DNA of 64,000 nt from Gemmatimonadota bacterium (GTDB lineage Bacteria; Gemmatimonadota; Gemmatimonadetes; Longimicrobiales; Gaopeijiaceae), in contig DUBS01000029.1 of assembly GCA_012960225.1 (NCBI GenBank), positions 36,313 to 100,312 on the forward strand, read 5' to 3'. A program made the position numbers and the translations under genes. Of this stretch, positions 25,617 through 34,544 are shown one piece after another. Within the stretch, counting starts at the first letter, position 1, and every line of letters starts with the position of its first letter. The notes below the pieces were generated by a model. The model saw only the letters and a program-made list of their open reading frames with translations, was not told the DNA's origin and made no database searches.

Positions 25617-27602
25617 TCAACACGAAACGCAGTTGTTGTTGTTCTTGGAACCGAGACCCATAAGCAGTGTCACGGCATTCAAATGTGGCGGGATTCTTGA
25701 TACAGGCCCATTCGCCAAGTCAGCAGTGGTCTGTCCACGCCGATTTACCACACTAACATCGCCTCCCTGACTGATGAGATAGAGAATCATCTCGTTATCG
25801 CCACGCCCCGCTGCATTGTGGAGCGGACGGTATCCGTTGTGGTCGGGCTGGTTAACATCGGCACCAAGTTCCTCAATGAGATATCTCACGGACGGAATCC
25901 AACCACCCGGCATAGCCCGATGCGCGTTGCCAGCAAAACCTTCACCATAGCCAGCACCCGCAGCGGCATTGATCGGGAATATTCCTGCCCCCCCGTCTAC
26001 ATATGGTGGCAAGCCCGACGGGTCAGCGTTTGCCTCACGGACCGAATCTGCTCGCTCTACGCGATCAACAAGTTCCTGTCGCCTATCGTCTGAAATTTCC
26101 GCTAACTCCTCATCCAAGAACTCTGCCTGTTCAACTTCAGGCAACTCGTTTCGTACCGAAGTAAGAGCCTCTACTCGCTCTTCAGCAGACAGTGGATTGA
26201 AGTTGGAATCGTCAGATATCTGATTACGTGCTGAACGAGCTCCCGTGTCTCGGGGTCTCCTTTGCCTTTGTTCTGGAGCGATTGTCGGGATGTTTGGATC
26301 AGCACCATACTTAGCTAACAGGCGCATCGCCTCCACATCTGCCCCATAGGCCGCACGCCAAAACGCCGTTGAACCCTTTGTGTCTACCAAACCACAGTTC
26401 CGGTTACCGCACCCTCCGTAGACCATATACCAAGGATGCATCGCGGTGCGTGCGTCAGGCTCAGCTCCATCTTGTAACAGTGCTTCGAGAACTTCCATAT
26501 ACGTAGCATTCTGCAGGTGGTGTTCCTGAGGTTGAGGGAACCGCGTCCGAGGCTGCCACTCACTGTTCACTACACTCCACAGTGGTGCAACACCGTGGAT
26601 GTTGGATGCCAGGTTGGGATTCGCCCCAGCTCCAAGCAACATCAGGGCCATATCGAACTGCCCATTGATGGTAGCCATCAGAAGCGGGCTTGTGGCGTCA
26701 CTCAGGCTTACCTGGTCGACGTCAGCTCCACCATCAAGGAGTACTCGCGCTACTTCCAAATGCCCCTGACGAGCTGCATGTAACAGCGCTGTCATTCCAC
26801 CAGTCGCTGTGATGTTAGGTGACCCCCCTCTTCTATTGTCCTCTTCTTCTTCTTCTTCCTCTTCCTCTTCTGGAAGTCCATTCACTAGAACTTCACGGCC
26901 AGCACGCACGGCCGCCTGTAACTGACTTGGCGTAACAAAACCGCTAGCCTCTCGAATAGCATCAAGGACTTCGTTTTGTCGCTGGTTGGCCGCACGGTCT
27001 AGCTCTCCTTGTTCCTGGAGATTAACTACCGTCGTCGAGAGTCCGGGTTCTGCTCCGTATTCCAATAGCTGTGCTGTAGTAGCAGCCCTATTGAGCGCTG
27101 ATGCGAAAATCAAGGGCGTCTGACCAGAGGATGCCTCCAAAGCATTCACGTCCGCGCCATATTCAATCAGCGGCTCAAGCACATCGGTCTGGCCAGAAGC
27201 TGCAGCCAGATGGATTGGTGTCGTACCAGCTGGGAAGGTCTTGGCCTGAACATTAGCGCCCTCTTCTAGTAGACGACGTGTGACAGGAGCACTCCCGGCT
27301 TTACTAGCCAGATGTAATGGTGTGTAGTGACCGATACGAGTGACTGCATCCACTCGGCCGCCAGCATAGAGAAGTATTTCAACCATCTCGACCTGCACAC
27401 GCTCAGCAGCCCAATGCAAGGCCGTCATCCCGTCACCCTGAGCAGCGTTCACATCGGCTCCCTGTCTCAGGAGACCACGGACAGCTTCTAGGTTGCCGGT
27501 CATCGCAGCATCAGCTACGGGCGCCTCAGGTGGGGTAGCTGCAGTAAGCGCCATGACCACACCCAGCGCTCCAAAGATTCGAAAAGGCAGGCCCTGGTTC
27601 AT
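25617..27602 (-). CDS. exported ankyrin-repeat protein
   Basis: About 661 residues from the ATG at 27602, which has GGAGGAAG upstream and opens a signal peptide (GLPFRIFGALGVVMALTAA). At least nine ankyrin-type repeats follow: GMTALHWAAERVQVEMVEILL, HYTPLHLASKAG, TTPIHLAAASGQ, QTPLIFASALN, MTALLHAARQGHLEVARVLL, ATSPLLMATINGQ, STAFWRAAYGADVEAMRLL and YRPLHNAAGRGDNEMILYL. Two inserts interrupt them: an acidic run of ten Glu/Asp near residues 255-265 and a charged Arg/Glu-rich linker around 490-550. A cysteine-containing finger (GGCGNRNCG) and a C-terminal CVSC are unusual for ankyrins. It is the last gene of an operon with DUF1552 and DUF1592 proteins, a recurring trio in environmental bacteria; a scaffold role for those partners is inferred. 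Confidence 0.88.
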   Translation of the reverse strand: MNQGLPFRIFGALGVVMALTAATPPEAPVADAAMTGNLEAVRGLLRQGADVNAAQGDGMTALHWAAERVQVEMVEILLYAGGRVDAVTRIGHYTPLHLASKAGSAPVTRRLLEEGANVQAKTFPAGTTPIHLAAASGQTDVLEPLIEYGADVNALEASSGQTPLIFASALNRAATTAQLLEYGAEPGLSTTVVNLQEQGELDRAANQRQNEVLDAIREASGFVTPSQLQAAVRAGREVLVNGLPEEEEEEEEEEDNRRGGSPNITATGGMTALLHAARQGHLEVARVLLDGGADVDQVSLSDATSPLLMATINGQFDMALMLLGAGANPNLASNIHGVAPLWSVVNSEWQPRTRFPQPQEHHLQNATYMEVLEALLQDGAEPDARTAMHPWYMVYGGCGNRNCGLVDTKGSTAFWRAAYGADVEAMRLLAKYGADPNIPTIAPEQRQRRPRDTGARSARNQISDDSNFNPLSAEERVEALTSVRNELPEVEQAEFLDEELAEISDDRRQELVDRVERADSVREANADPSGLPPYVDGGAGIFPINAAAGAGYGEGFAGNAHRAMPGGWIPSVRYLIEELGADVNQPDHNGYRPLHNAAGRGDNEMILYLISQGGDVSVVNRRGQTTADLANGPVSRIPPHLNAVTLLMGLGSKNNNNCVSC

Positions 27603-27658
27603 TCTCTTCCTCCAGCTTCGTTCAGCATTTGTGTTCAATCTCTCATGTGCTCTATGAG

Positions 27659-29083
27659 CTAGAAAGATGTCGCAGATACAGGTGGTGTGGCGAGGGAGAA
27701 AACCCCGTCACTGTCTCCGAAACTCTCCATCTCATCATGCCCAAGCATGTGGAGCAGCGTGAGCATCACGTTAGCCATTGGTGTGTCGTCCGCCGCCTGA
27801 AGGTGGACGTTACCCGCTAATTCCCCGTTAGCGTGACCCATCAGGATCAATGGACAACGCCGATGGTTATGGATATTAGCATCCGCCATCGGAGACCCCC
27901 ATATGATCATTGACTTCTCGAGCAGATTACTGTCCCCAACGACTGAGTTCTGCATCTTCTCGAGGAAGTATGCCAGCGTTGCCATACGGTATTGGTTGAT
28001 CTTATTGAATTCGAGGATCGCCTCCTCACGCCCGCCGTGATGCGAGGCCGGGTGGAAGGGCCTCGCTGAATCACTGTCTGGGAACACACGGTTCTGCGCG
28101 TCACGTCCGATCTTGAAGGACATCACTCTTGTCATCTCTGTTTCAAGCGCTAGCACCTGGAGATCAAACATCATTTCCATATGCTCTTTGAACGTGTCAG
28201 GCACCCCTGCCGGTGCTTCGGGCAAGGCCCGCTCATCTCCACTGGAGTTTCTGATTTCAACCATCTCGATCCGTCTCTCAATCTCTCGGACATTATCGAG
28301 GTACTGGTCCATACGTTGCCGATCCACAGAGCCAAGGTCACGACGTAAAGCCGCGACTTCATCCGCGATCCAGTCTAGAATGCTTGCCCGATCAGCTCGC
28401 CGCTCAGCACGCTCTTCAGGACTGGCTCCTGCACCGAACAGCATATCGAAGGCTACCCTCGGATCCCGAATCATCGGCATGGGTTCACTGGGCGAGGACC
28501 AGCTGATCGTATCAGTGTAGGCACAGGAATAGTTGTAGGTGCAGCCGCCGGATTGATCGAGATTTTCAATGCAGAACTGCATCGAGGGGAGCGGTGTATC
28601 CTGACCAAAGCGCTTCGCATAAATCTGATCCAGCGACGGGGTTCCCACCCAGAGGTCTGAGCCCTGTGTCTGTTTCGGATGCGACTGCGTGAGGAACACC
28701 GCGCTCGAACGGAAGTGGTCACCTCCAACCTCTGGCGCGGACAGCGGCTCAGCCATCCTGACATCGGTGTTGCTGATCAGCGTAAGGTAGTCCTGCCAAG
28801 GTTCAAGAGATTTTGCAGGGTGATCGGCGATCAGCTCAAAGTCGCGACCTACGGTTGCAGGAGCATACAGGAGTTGGGTCGCACCCCAGTCATTATTCCC
28901 AGCTAGGCCGTGCACCTCCTCAATACAAATCAAGGGCATCTTATCAGCCGCGAGGAACGCACGCCCAGAATTGGCCAGCCTCCCGGCTGGGACCATCGCA
29001 TCGAGGAACGGCAGGGCAACACTGGCACCCATACCACGTAGGAAAGTCCGTCGCTCGATGTGTTTACCTGTAATGAAATGCAT
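27659..29083 (-). CDS. DUF1552 family protein, Tat-exported
   Basis: A 474-residue protein with a Tat-like signal (ERRTFLRGMGASVALPFLDA), the standard opening of DUF1552 proteins. Family segments include YLTLISNTDV, GDHFRSSAVFLTQSHPK, GTPSLDQIYAKRFG and LALETEMTRVMSFKIGRDAQNR. The fold is related to alkaline-phosphatase-type DUF1501 proteins by genome context, but the activity is unknown. It lies between the DUF1592 cytochrome gene (39 bp upstream) and the ankyrin gene (56 bp downstream). In planctomycetes and other groups these families always travel together, suggesting an exported redox or carbohydrate-related complex. Confidence 0.9.
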   Translation of the reverse strand: MHFITGKHIERRTFLRGMGASVALPFLDAMVPAGRLANSGRAFLAADKMPLICIEEVHGLAGNNDWGATQLLYAPATVGRDFELIADHPAKSLEPWQDYLTLISNTDVRMAEPLSAPEVGGDHFRSSAVFLTQSHPKQTQGSDLWVGTPSLDQIYAKRFGQDTPLPSMQFCIENLDQSGGCTYNYSCAYTDTISWSSPSEPMPMIRDPRVAFDMLFGAGASPEERAERRADRASILDWIADEVAALRRDLGSVDRQRMDQYLDNVREIERRIEMVEIRNSSGDERALPEAPAGVPDTFKEHMEMMFDLQVLALETEMTRVMSFKIGRDAQNRVFPDSDSARPFHPASHHGGREEAILEFNKINQYRMATLAYFLEKMQNSVVGDSNLLEKSMIIWGSPMADANIHNHRRCPLILMGHANGELAGNVHLQAADDTPMANVMLTLLHMLGHDEMESFGDSDGVFSLATPPVSATSF

Positions 29084-29122
29084 CTTTTGGTCTCCTGACC
29101 TATGTCTTACTGCATTGTTCTC

Positions 29123-31573
29123 TTAGTTGGGGGAATTAACCTGTCCCCCCCCCTCAGCTGTGCTAACTAGCGCTGCTCGCTTCATCTGGAATGCATCACT
29201 CTGGATAATGCCCAGAATGAAGGACGACATCCTATAATCGCTTTTCTCCGCATTTCTGGAGATTTCTCGCACCACGGGTTGATCGTAATACTCAACACGT
29301 CGTCCAAGTGCGTAGGCCATCAGGTTCTCCGTGAAGTTCCTGACCAGTGGAATCGGCCTGCCTAGTAATGCGTTGACAAGCTCCGCAGGCGTAGATACCG
29401 GCGTACCATCATAAAAATCCCCACGGGTATCTAGCGGATTCCCATTCTCTCTAAGTCGCCAGCTGCCCGTCACATCAAAGTTATCAAGCGCGAGGCCGAT
29501 TGGATCCATCATACTGTGACACGAGTTGCAAACAGGGTTCGCCCTGTGAAGCTCCATCCTCTCTCGCGTTGTCAGGAACTTGCCACCAGAGACGGCTCCT
29601 GTTTCATCTAAGTCAGGTACGCCCGGTGGTGGTGGCGGCGGCGGCGATCCTAGCAAGACTTCCATGACCCACTTCCCACGGAGCACTGGTGAAGTACGAT
29701 TGGCCATAGATGTGAGGACCAGCACGCTCCCCTGGCCCAATAGTCCCCGGCGTCGATCATCCGAATAACTAACCCGCCGGAAATGGTTCCCTGACACACC
29801 AGGAATTCCGTAATGTCTGGCAAGTCGTTCATTCACGAACGTGTAGTCCGCGCTGAATAGTTCCAGGAAACTCTTATCATCCCGGACGAGGTTGTAGAAG
29901 AAGAGTTCCGTTTCTCTCCGCATCGCATCCGCGAGATTTTCATCAAAGTTCGGATAGAAATTGGGGTCCGGACGAACCTTGTAGAGATCTTGCAGTCGTA
30001 GCCATAGCCCTGCGAAACGCGTGCCTAGCGCCTCAGAACGGGAGTCTGCAAGCATCCTCCGTGTCTGCTTCTCAAGCTCTTTGTCCGAGAGTTCTCCTTC
30101 TACTGCTATCTCAAGTAATTCAGCATCTGGAGGCGTGCCCCATAGGAAGAAAGACAGCCGTGAGGCAAGGTCCACATCGGATAGCTTATACGCTTCTCCA
30201 GAATCCTTTTTTCCAGGCTCGCGCTCGAACCGGAACACGAAGTGCGGGCTCGCAAGCACCGCCTCAAGTGCCCTTTTCACTCCAGCCTCAAAGCCACCAC
30301 GCGCAGAGCCGTCAGCGTAGAAGTTCATGAGACCTGAAATGTCACTATCTGACAGCGGGCGCCTATAGGCTTCAGCACCGAAGCGTGACACAACCTGCCT
30401 CGCGCACGCTAGTTCTTCACTCGGCACCGTCGGTCGGCAAGAAAAGATCTTAGAACGAGTAGGGGTCTCAGAGATACCAGTCGAGTTGTAGGGACCACTG
30501 ACAATTAAGTCTCTTACGTGTGGTAGCGATGTAATCCCATTCCCACCTGAACCCCCACCGGCTAACGACCACTCATGTGGACGGAGGAGGTCCTCATATG
30601 GACCGTCTCCACGCCGGACGAACGCCGCAGAAACCTTGTGCTGTCCTACACGTAGTACGATCGGCTCAGTTCTGATCCCCTCTCCACCACGACCATCCGC
30701 TCCAACTCCAGACCGTGTGTAATGAAGGAGCGCCACTCGCTCGCCATCGATCGATATATCGACGTCTTCAAGCCGGGCGTTACGGCCACCCGTAAAGGTG
30801 ATTCCGAAGACATACTCGCCATCCGTCGGGAAGACATGATCGATTACGATGCCACCACGGGTGCCATACGGGGCACCTTCCACACGGTCCCACGGGTGTT
30901 GGGAGATGTACTCTGGAAGCTTATAGACCTGGTCTACAGCTGGCGCGTCCCTATTACCCAAGGCCAATCGGCTGATCTCACTCGCAGCGTTCAGATATGA
31001 TTCGAGCAAGGTCGCCGAAAGCGACTGTACATCGGCAATATTGTCGAAATTGGCACTCATCTGATCGTTCTGAAGCCACTCGCTTGCGTCGACCTCAAGG
31101 AGCAGGAGGTCCCTTATGGCTCTCTCATATTCGGCTCGATTGAGGCGCTGGAAGGTCCGAGCACCTGGGTTCGGGTTCCGTGATGCCCTTGAATCAATCA
31201 CACGCTCAAGCTCTTCAACAACCGTTTGGAGCGTATCGCCACCAGGCCGTCTTGCACCAACAGGGGGCATCATTCCAGCCCGCAGTTTGCGAATCATCCG
31301 TTCGGCGATTTCAGCATTCTGGTCGGCTTTATCGGCGTCGAACCCAGCAAGAGAGAGATTTCCGCTTAGGCGACGCTCGTTATGGCACCGTACGCAAGTG
31401 TCCTGGATTACATCATTGGGTGACACATCTCCACTGCCTTCATGAAAGTTATCTACCGGCTGAGAAGCACTATAAACACTGGCTTTTTGCCATACTGGTC
31501 CCACTTCATCCGGAGCTCCTGAGAGCACCAGCATCATACCCAGCGCAGCAGTAGAAAAGACGACATTTTTCAT
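29123..31573 (-). CDS. DUF1587/1592/1588/1585 multidomain exported cytochrome-like protein
   Basis: About 816 residues with an N-terminal signal peptide (MKNVVFSTAALGMMLVLSG); four further residues are possible if the ATG at 31585 is used. A single c-type haem site CVRCH is near residue 60. Then come the PSD/DUF series: TFQRLNRAEYERAIRDLL (DUF1587), a carbohydrate-binding-like middle (YVFGITFTGGRNARLEDV), CARQVVSRFGAEAYRRPL (DUF1595/1592), RRGLLGQGSVLVLTSMANRTSPVLRGKWVMEVLLG with a Pro-run (DUF1588) and CNSCHSMMDPIGLALDNFD (a second CxxCH), ending in DUF1585-type ENLMAYALGRRVEY. It is the promoter-proximal gene of the trio with DUF1552 and ankyrin proteins. Biochemical function is not established; electron transfer is likely. 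Confidence 0.9.
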   Translation of the reverse strand: MKNVVFSTAALGMMLVLSGAPDEVGPVWQKASVYSASQPVDNFHEGSGDVSPNDVIQDTCVRCHNERRLSGNLSLAGFDADKADQNAEIAERMIRKLRAGMMPPVGARRPGGDTLQTVVEELERVIDSRASRNPNPGARTFQRLNRAEYERAIRDLLLLEVDASEWLQNDQMSANFDNIADVQSLSATLLESYLNAASEISRLALGNRDAPAVDQVYKLPEYISQHPWDRVEGAPYGTRGGIVIDHVFPTDGEYVFGITFTGGRNARLEDVDISIDGERVALLHYTRSGVGADGRGGEGIRTEPIVLRVGQHKVSAAFVRRGDGPYEDLLRPHEWSLAGGGSGGNGITSLPHVRDLIVSGPYNSTGISETPTRSKIFSCRPTVPSEELACARQVVSRFGAEAYRRPLSDSDISGLMNFYADGSARGGFEAGVKRALEAVLASPHFVFRFEREPGKKDSGEAYKLSDVDLASRLSFFLWGTPPDAELLEIAVEGELSDKELEKQTRRMLADSRSEALGTRFAGLWLRLQDLYKVRPDPNFYPNFDENLADAMRRETELFFYNLVRDDKSFLELFSADYTFVNERLARHYGIPGVSGNHFRRVSYSDDRRRGLLGQGSVLVLTSMANRTSPVLRGKWVMEVLLGSPPPPPPPGVPDLDETGAVSGGKFLTTRERMELHRANPVCNSCHSMMDPIGLALDNFDVTGSWRLRENGNPLDTRGDFYDGTPVSTPAELVNALLGRPIPLVRNFTENLMAYALGRRVEYYDQPVVREISRNAEKSDYRMSSFILGIIQSDAFQMKRAALVSTAEGGGQVNSPN

Positions 31574-31767
31574 TATGGGATGCATCTCCCCAAATAAGTC
31601 TATTTATACGCTATCTGGTGGGTTCCGGGGGTGCAAGGACTGCGTTGATTATGCTCGATTAGACTATTGGGTGTTGCGTCTAGCCCTAAGAAAACCGAAA
31701 CTGCTCTTAGCGTGCTGGCATGGGCTAGCCAGTAGGCAACCGAGTAGCTCCACACAGGAGGTAAAAG

Positions 31768-32922
31768 ATGGACCAAAGGCGTTCTTTCTCGAGACGGCAA
31801 TTCATGGGTGGAGCAGCGACTGCGCTGGGTTATCTGGGGTTAAAGCCAGGCGCGGGACTTTTGGCTGCTGAGGTCGATGAGACCGTAAGGTTCCCGTTCG
31901 CGCGTAAGCTAGATGACCCTTATGACTCCCTGGCGCATCTAAGCTCGAATGAAAACCCATGGGGGCCCTCCAAGAATATGCTGGAGGCCATGAATGGTGC
32001 CTGGAAGTATGCCAACCGCTATGGATACCCTGATGGGGATATCCAGTCGGCGATTGCTGAGCACCATGGTGTAAGTAGGGATCACATCCTCATGGGCGCG
32101 GGCTCAGGCGAACTACTAAAGGTCGTCGGGCTCACGTTTATGAGTCCTGGGAAGAAGGTTATTGGTGTCGAACCTACGTATAGCACGGTTTATAGGCATG
32201 CTACTGACCTTAGAGCGGATGCAATCACGCTACCGCTGATGGAGGACTACCGTCAGAACATCCCGGAGATGATCCGCACCATTAAGATAAATCACCGAAA
32301 TGTTGGCTTTGTCTTCCTCTGTAATCCGAATAATCCCACTGGGATAACGGTCACAGCAGCAGAGGTAAGGCAATTGCTGGATAACATCCCAGAGGACGTG
32401 CCCGTGCTCGTCGATGAGGCATACCACCACTTTGTACAAGACCCGTCTTATGCTGAGTCGTTACCGTACGTTCTAGAGGGACGTAACGTGATAATCACAC
32501 GCACGTTCTCGAAGATTTACGGTGTAGCAGCGATGAGACTCGGATACGCCATTGCAAAACCAGAGCTCATCGACCGTATGCGCCCCTACAGCACGGGCTC
32601 TGTAAATGCACTGGTAAAATGGGGTGGGGCGGCAGCCTTGAAGGACAAGGAATCTGAAGAGTGGGTGTTGAATAAGACAGTTGAACTCCGGGAAAAGATG
32701 ATCGCTGGAGTCAAGTCAATGGGATTCGAGGTCCTGCCGTCTAACACCAACTTCTTTATGATGCATACGGTTCGACCGTCGTCCGAGTTCAGGTCCGCGT
32801 TCCGTGAGAGAGGGGTTTCGGTAGGCCGTGACTTCCCGCCCATGCTTGACTGGCTACGGGTCTCAGTCGGTACCGAAGAAGAGAATGAGCGGTTTATGCA
32901 GGGGCTAAAGGAGATCGCCTAA
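31768..32922 (+). CDS. Tat-exported HisC-like PLP aminotransferase
   Basis: A fold-type I aminotransferase of 384 residues, closest in style to histidinol-phosphate/aromatic aminotransferases. PLP residues are visible: NPNNPTG (186-192), VDEAYH with Asp216, and the Schiff-base lysine Lys249 in RTFSKIYG. Unusually for a PLP enzyme it starts with a Tat signal (SRRQFMGGAATALGYLGL), so it should fold with cofactor in the cytoplasm and act in the periplasm. GGAGG sits just ahead of the ATG (31768). The DUF1028 gene follows by 37 bp. Exported copies of this family occur in several environmental phyla, but the donor/acceptor pair is unknown. Confidence 0.9.
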   Translation: MDQRRSFSRRQFMGGAATALGYLGLKPGAGLLAAEVDETVRFPFARKLDDPYDSLAHLSSNENPWGPSKNMLEAMNGAWKYANRYGYPDGDIQSAIAEHHGVSRDHILMGAGSGELLKVVGLTFMSPGKKVIGVEPTYSTVYRHATDLRADAITLPLMEDYRQNIPEMIRTIKINHRNVGFVFLCNPNNPTGITVTAAEVRQLLDNIPEDVPVLVDEAYHHFVQDPSYAESLPYVLEGRNVIITRTFSKIYGVAAMRLGYAIAKPELIDRMRPYSTGSVNALVKWGGAAALKDKESEEWVLNKTVELREKMIAGVKSMGFEVLPSNTNFFMMHTVRPSSEFRSAFRERGVSVGRDFPPMLDWLRVSVGTEEENERFMQGLKEIA

Positions 32923-32959
32923 TCTCAAGCCAACATAACCGCTAACTGGAAGGGCAATA

Positions 32960-34063
32960 ATGAGGACTGCTAAGAGCATGTCCCCACGAAGCGCCCGGGG
33001 CCGAATAGCTCCGGGCGTTCTGTGGTTACTGACAATAGCTGCGCTCTCCGGGAAACAGGATCTCAGGGCGCAGGAACCAGTCGCCTGGGGAGACGAACTC
33101 GTTTTTCATACGTTTTCTATCGCCGCAGTTGATCCCAGTACTGGCGAATCCGGTGTGGCCGTTACAACACGCGTTCCTTGTGTAGGAAATGGAGTGCCCT
33201 GGGTACGCGCTGGGGTTGGTGCTGTGGCGACACAAGCCTCTACACGAACGGCCTATGGGAATGAGTTGCTTGATATGCTTGAGGAGGGGTTGACCCCCCG
33301 GGATGCTCTTGACCGGGCCATGGCTGGTGACCCAGAGTCCGAGCGTCGGCAGATTGGTGTCGTGGCACTAGATGGCACATCCGCTCAACATACTGGAACC
33401 GGCCCTGGGTATTGGGCTGGCCATAAATCAGGACTCAACTACGCTACTCAGGGCAACGTGCTCGTTGGGCCGGAGGTGGTCGATGCCGTTGCGGCATCAT
33501 TCGAGGCGACGGAAGGATCGGAACGTCATCTGGCGGATCGGCTAATCGAAGCGCTGGGCGCTGGGCAGAGAATGGGTGGTGATAGGAGAATGGGCCGCCT
33601 GCAATCTGCTGCAGTAATCGTAGCCGACCCAAGAGAAGGTCGCTCTCGACGTGCCGACGGGCTTACAGCAAATATCAATGTCTGTGAGCACCCCACTCCA
33701 GTGGCAGAGCTGCGGCGAGTGTACAACACGATCTCAGGAACCTTGGGCTACCGGACACTCCAACAGTACACAGGTAACGATGTGTGGCAGGTGAAACTGA
33801 TCATGCATGCACTCGACTATTACCGCTCAGATACCGAAACCCTAGAGCAAAAGGGCAACTGGCGACTCTACGATAATGAGATCATCTCGGCAGTAGACAA
33901 ATTCCGCTCGGACCAAGGCCTATCAGTTCCTAGCTCGGGTAGTAGCCCCCCTGGGTTGGTTGATGCAGATACGGTCGAGCGCATGTGGCTTGAGCTAGAG
34001 TCCACAGGCAAGGCCGCTGAACTCCGACGAGTCATTAGGGAACTAACAGCAGTCAGGAGGTAG
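32960..34063 (+). CDS. exported DUF1028 protein with C-terminal peptidoglycan-binding-like domain
   Basis: DUF1028 proteins have an Ntn-hydrolase-like fold and are suspected amidases. Family motifs run from HTFSIAAVDPSTGESGVAVTTR through GVGAVATQA, ERRQIGVVALDGTSA, HTGTG and YATQGNVLVGPEVVDA to a cysteine-containing ADGLTANINVCEHPTP. The last 80 residues (NEIISAVDKFRSDQGLSVP and DADTVERMWLEL) look like a peptidoglycan-binding domain, a known companion. The N-terminus is a signal sequence with an arginine-rich front (RSARGRIAPGVLWLLTIAALSG). It is probably co-transcribed with the exported aminotransferase. A second, diverged DUF1028 gene lies at 58033. Confidence 0.87.
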   Translation: MRTAKSMSPRSARGRIAPGVLWLLTIAALSGKQDLRAQEPVAWGDELVFHTFSIAAVDPSTGESGVAVTTRVPCVGNGVPWVRAGVGAVATQASTRTAYGNELLDMLEEGLTPRDALDRAMAGDPESERRQIGVVALDGTSAQHTGTGPGYWAGHKSGLNYATQGNVLVGPEVVDAVAASFEATEGSERHLADRLIEALGAGQRMGGDRRMGRLQSAAVIVADPREGRSRRADGLTANINVCEHPTPVAELRRVYNTISGTLGYRTLQQYTGNDVWQVKLIMHALDYYRSDTETLEQKGNWRLYDNEIISAVDKFRSDQGLSVPSSGSSPPGLVDADTVERMWLELESTGKAAELRRVIRELTAVRR

Positions 34064-34116
34064 GTTGTAGCTCCTTGGAGCAAAATGGCACGCAGCTGTT
34101 GAAGGGCCCCAGTCGG

Positions 34117-34533
34117 CTACGCGGATGATTCGAGCCAGATCGTCGTCACCCCAAGATTGATCGCGAGGTGTTCTCCATGGGTGTCGGGGGCTGCCCCATG
34201 CCAATGCTCCTCATCTGGATCGATCATAACAAGATCTCCCGTTCCTAGGGCTAGCTCGTGGCCAGAACGATCTACCACGGAACAGGTGCCGCTAAGCCCG
34301 AGAAGTAGTTGGAAGTCATCGTGACGATGCCAGTTCGTGCGACCGCCTGGGTCAAAACACACTCGGTAAAGACGCACCGGCATATCGTCGTCAGGACCCA
34401 GCAAACGTTGAAATGTGCCCGACAGAACGAAATTATCCGGGTCCACCGGACTCGGAGATCTACTCGAAGATTCGATCAGTCTCATAGGATTTATACGGGA
34501 ATCAGACAATGTGGACACCCTAGCGGTAACCAC
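34117..34533 (-). CDS. small cupin-domain protein
   Basis: A 138-residue single cupin. Motif 1 reads WHRHDDFQLLLGLSG, with two His and a Gln/Glu-type ligand position; motif 2 ends HWHGAAPDTHGEHLAINLG. A mononuclear metal site is likely. The GTG start at 34533 leaves an 11-bp gap to the AKR-RidA fusion; an internal ATG at 34485 is an alternative. No signal peptide. It is the last gene of the RND/APC/AKR operon. Such cupins next to aldo/keto reductases are often sugar or small-molecule sensors or oxygenases, but no substrate can be read from the sequence. Confidence 0.8.
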   Translation of the reverse strand: MVTARVSTLSDSRINPMRLIESSSRSPSPVDPDNFVLSGTFQRLLGPDDDMPVRLYRVCFDPGGRTNWHRHDDFQLLLGLSGTCSVVDRSGHELALGTGDLVMIDPDEEHWHGAAPDTHGEHLAINLGVTTIWLESSA

Positions 34534-34544
34534 ATCAGAGGATC

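Noticed and set aside
26840..26880. Simple-sequence tract of TCT/TCC triplets
   Set aside because: It encodes the acidic Glu run of the ankyrin protein in frame, with no sign of an independent element.
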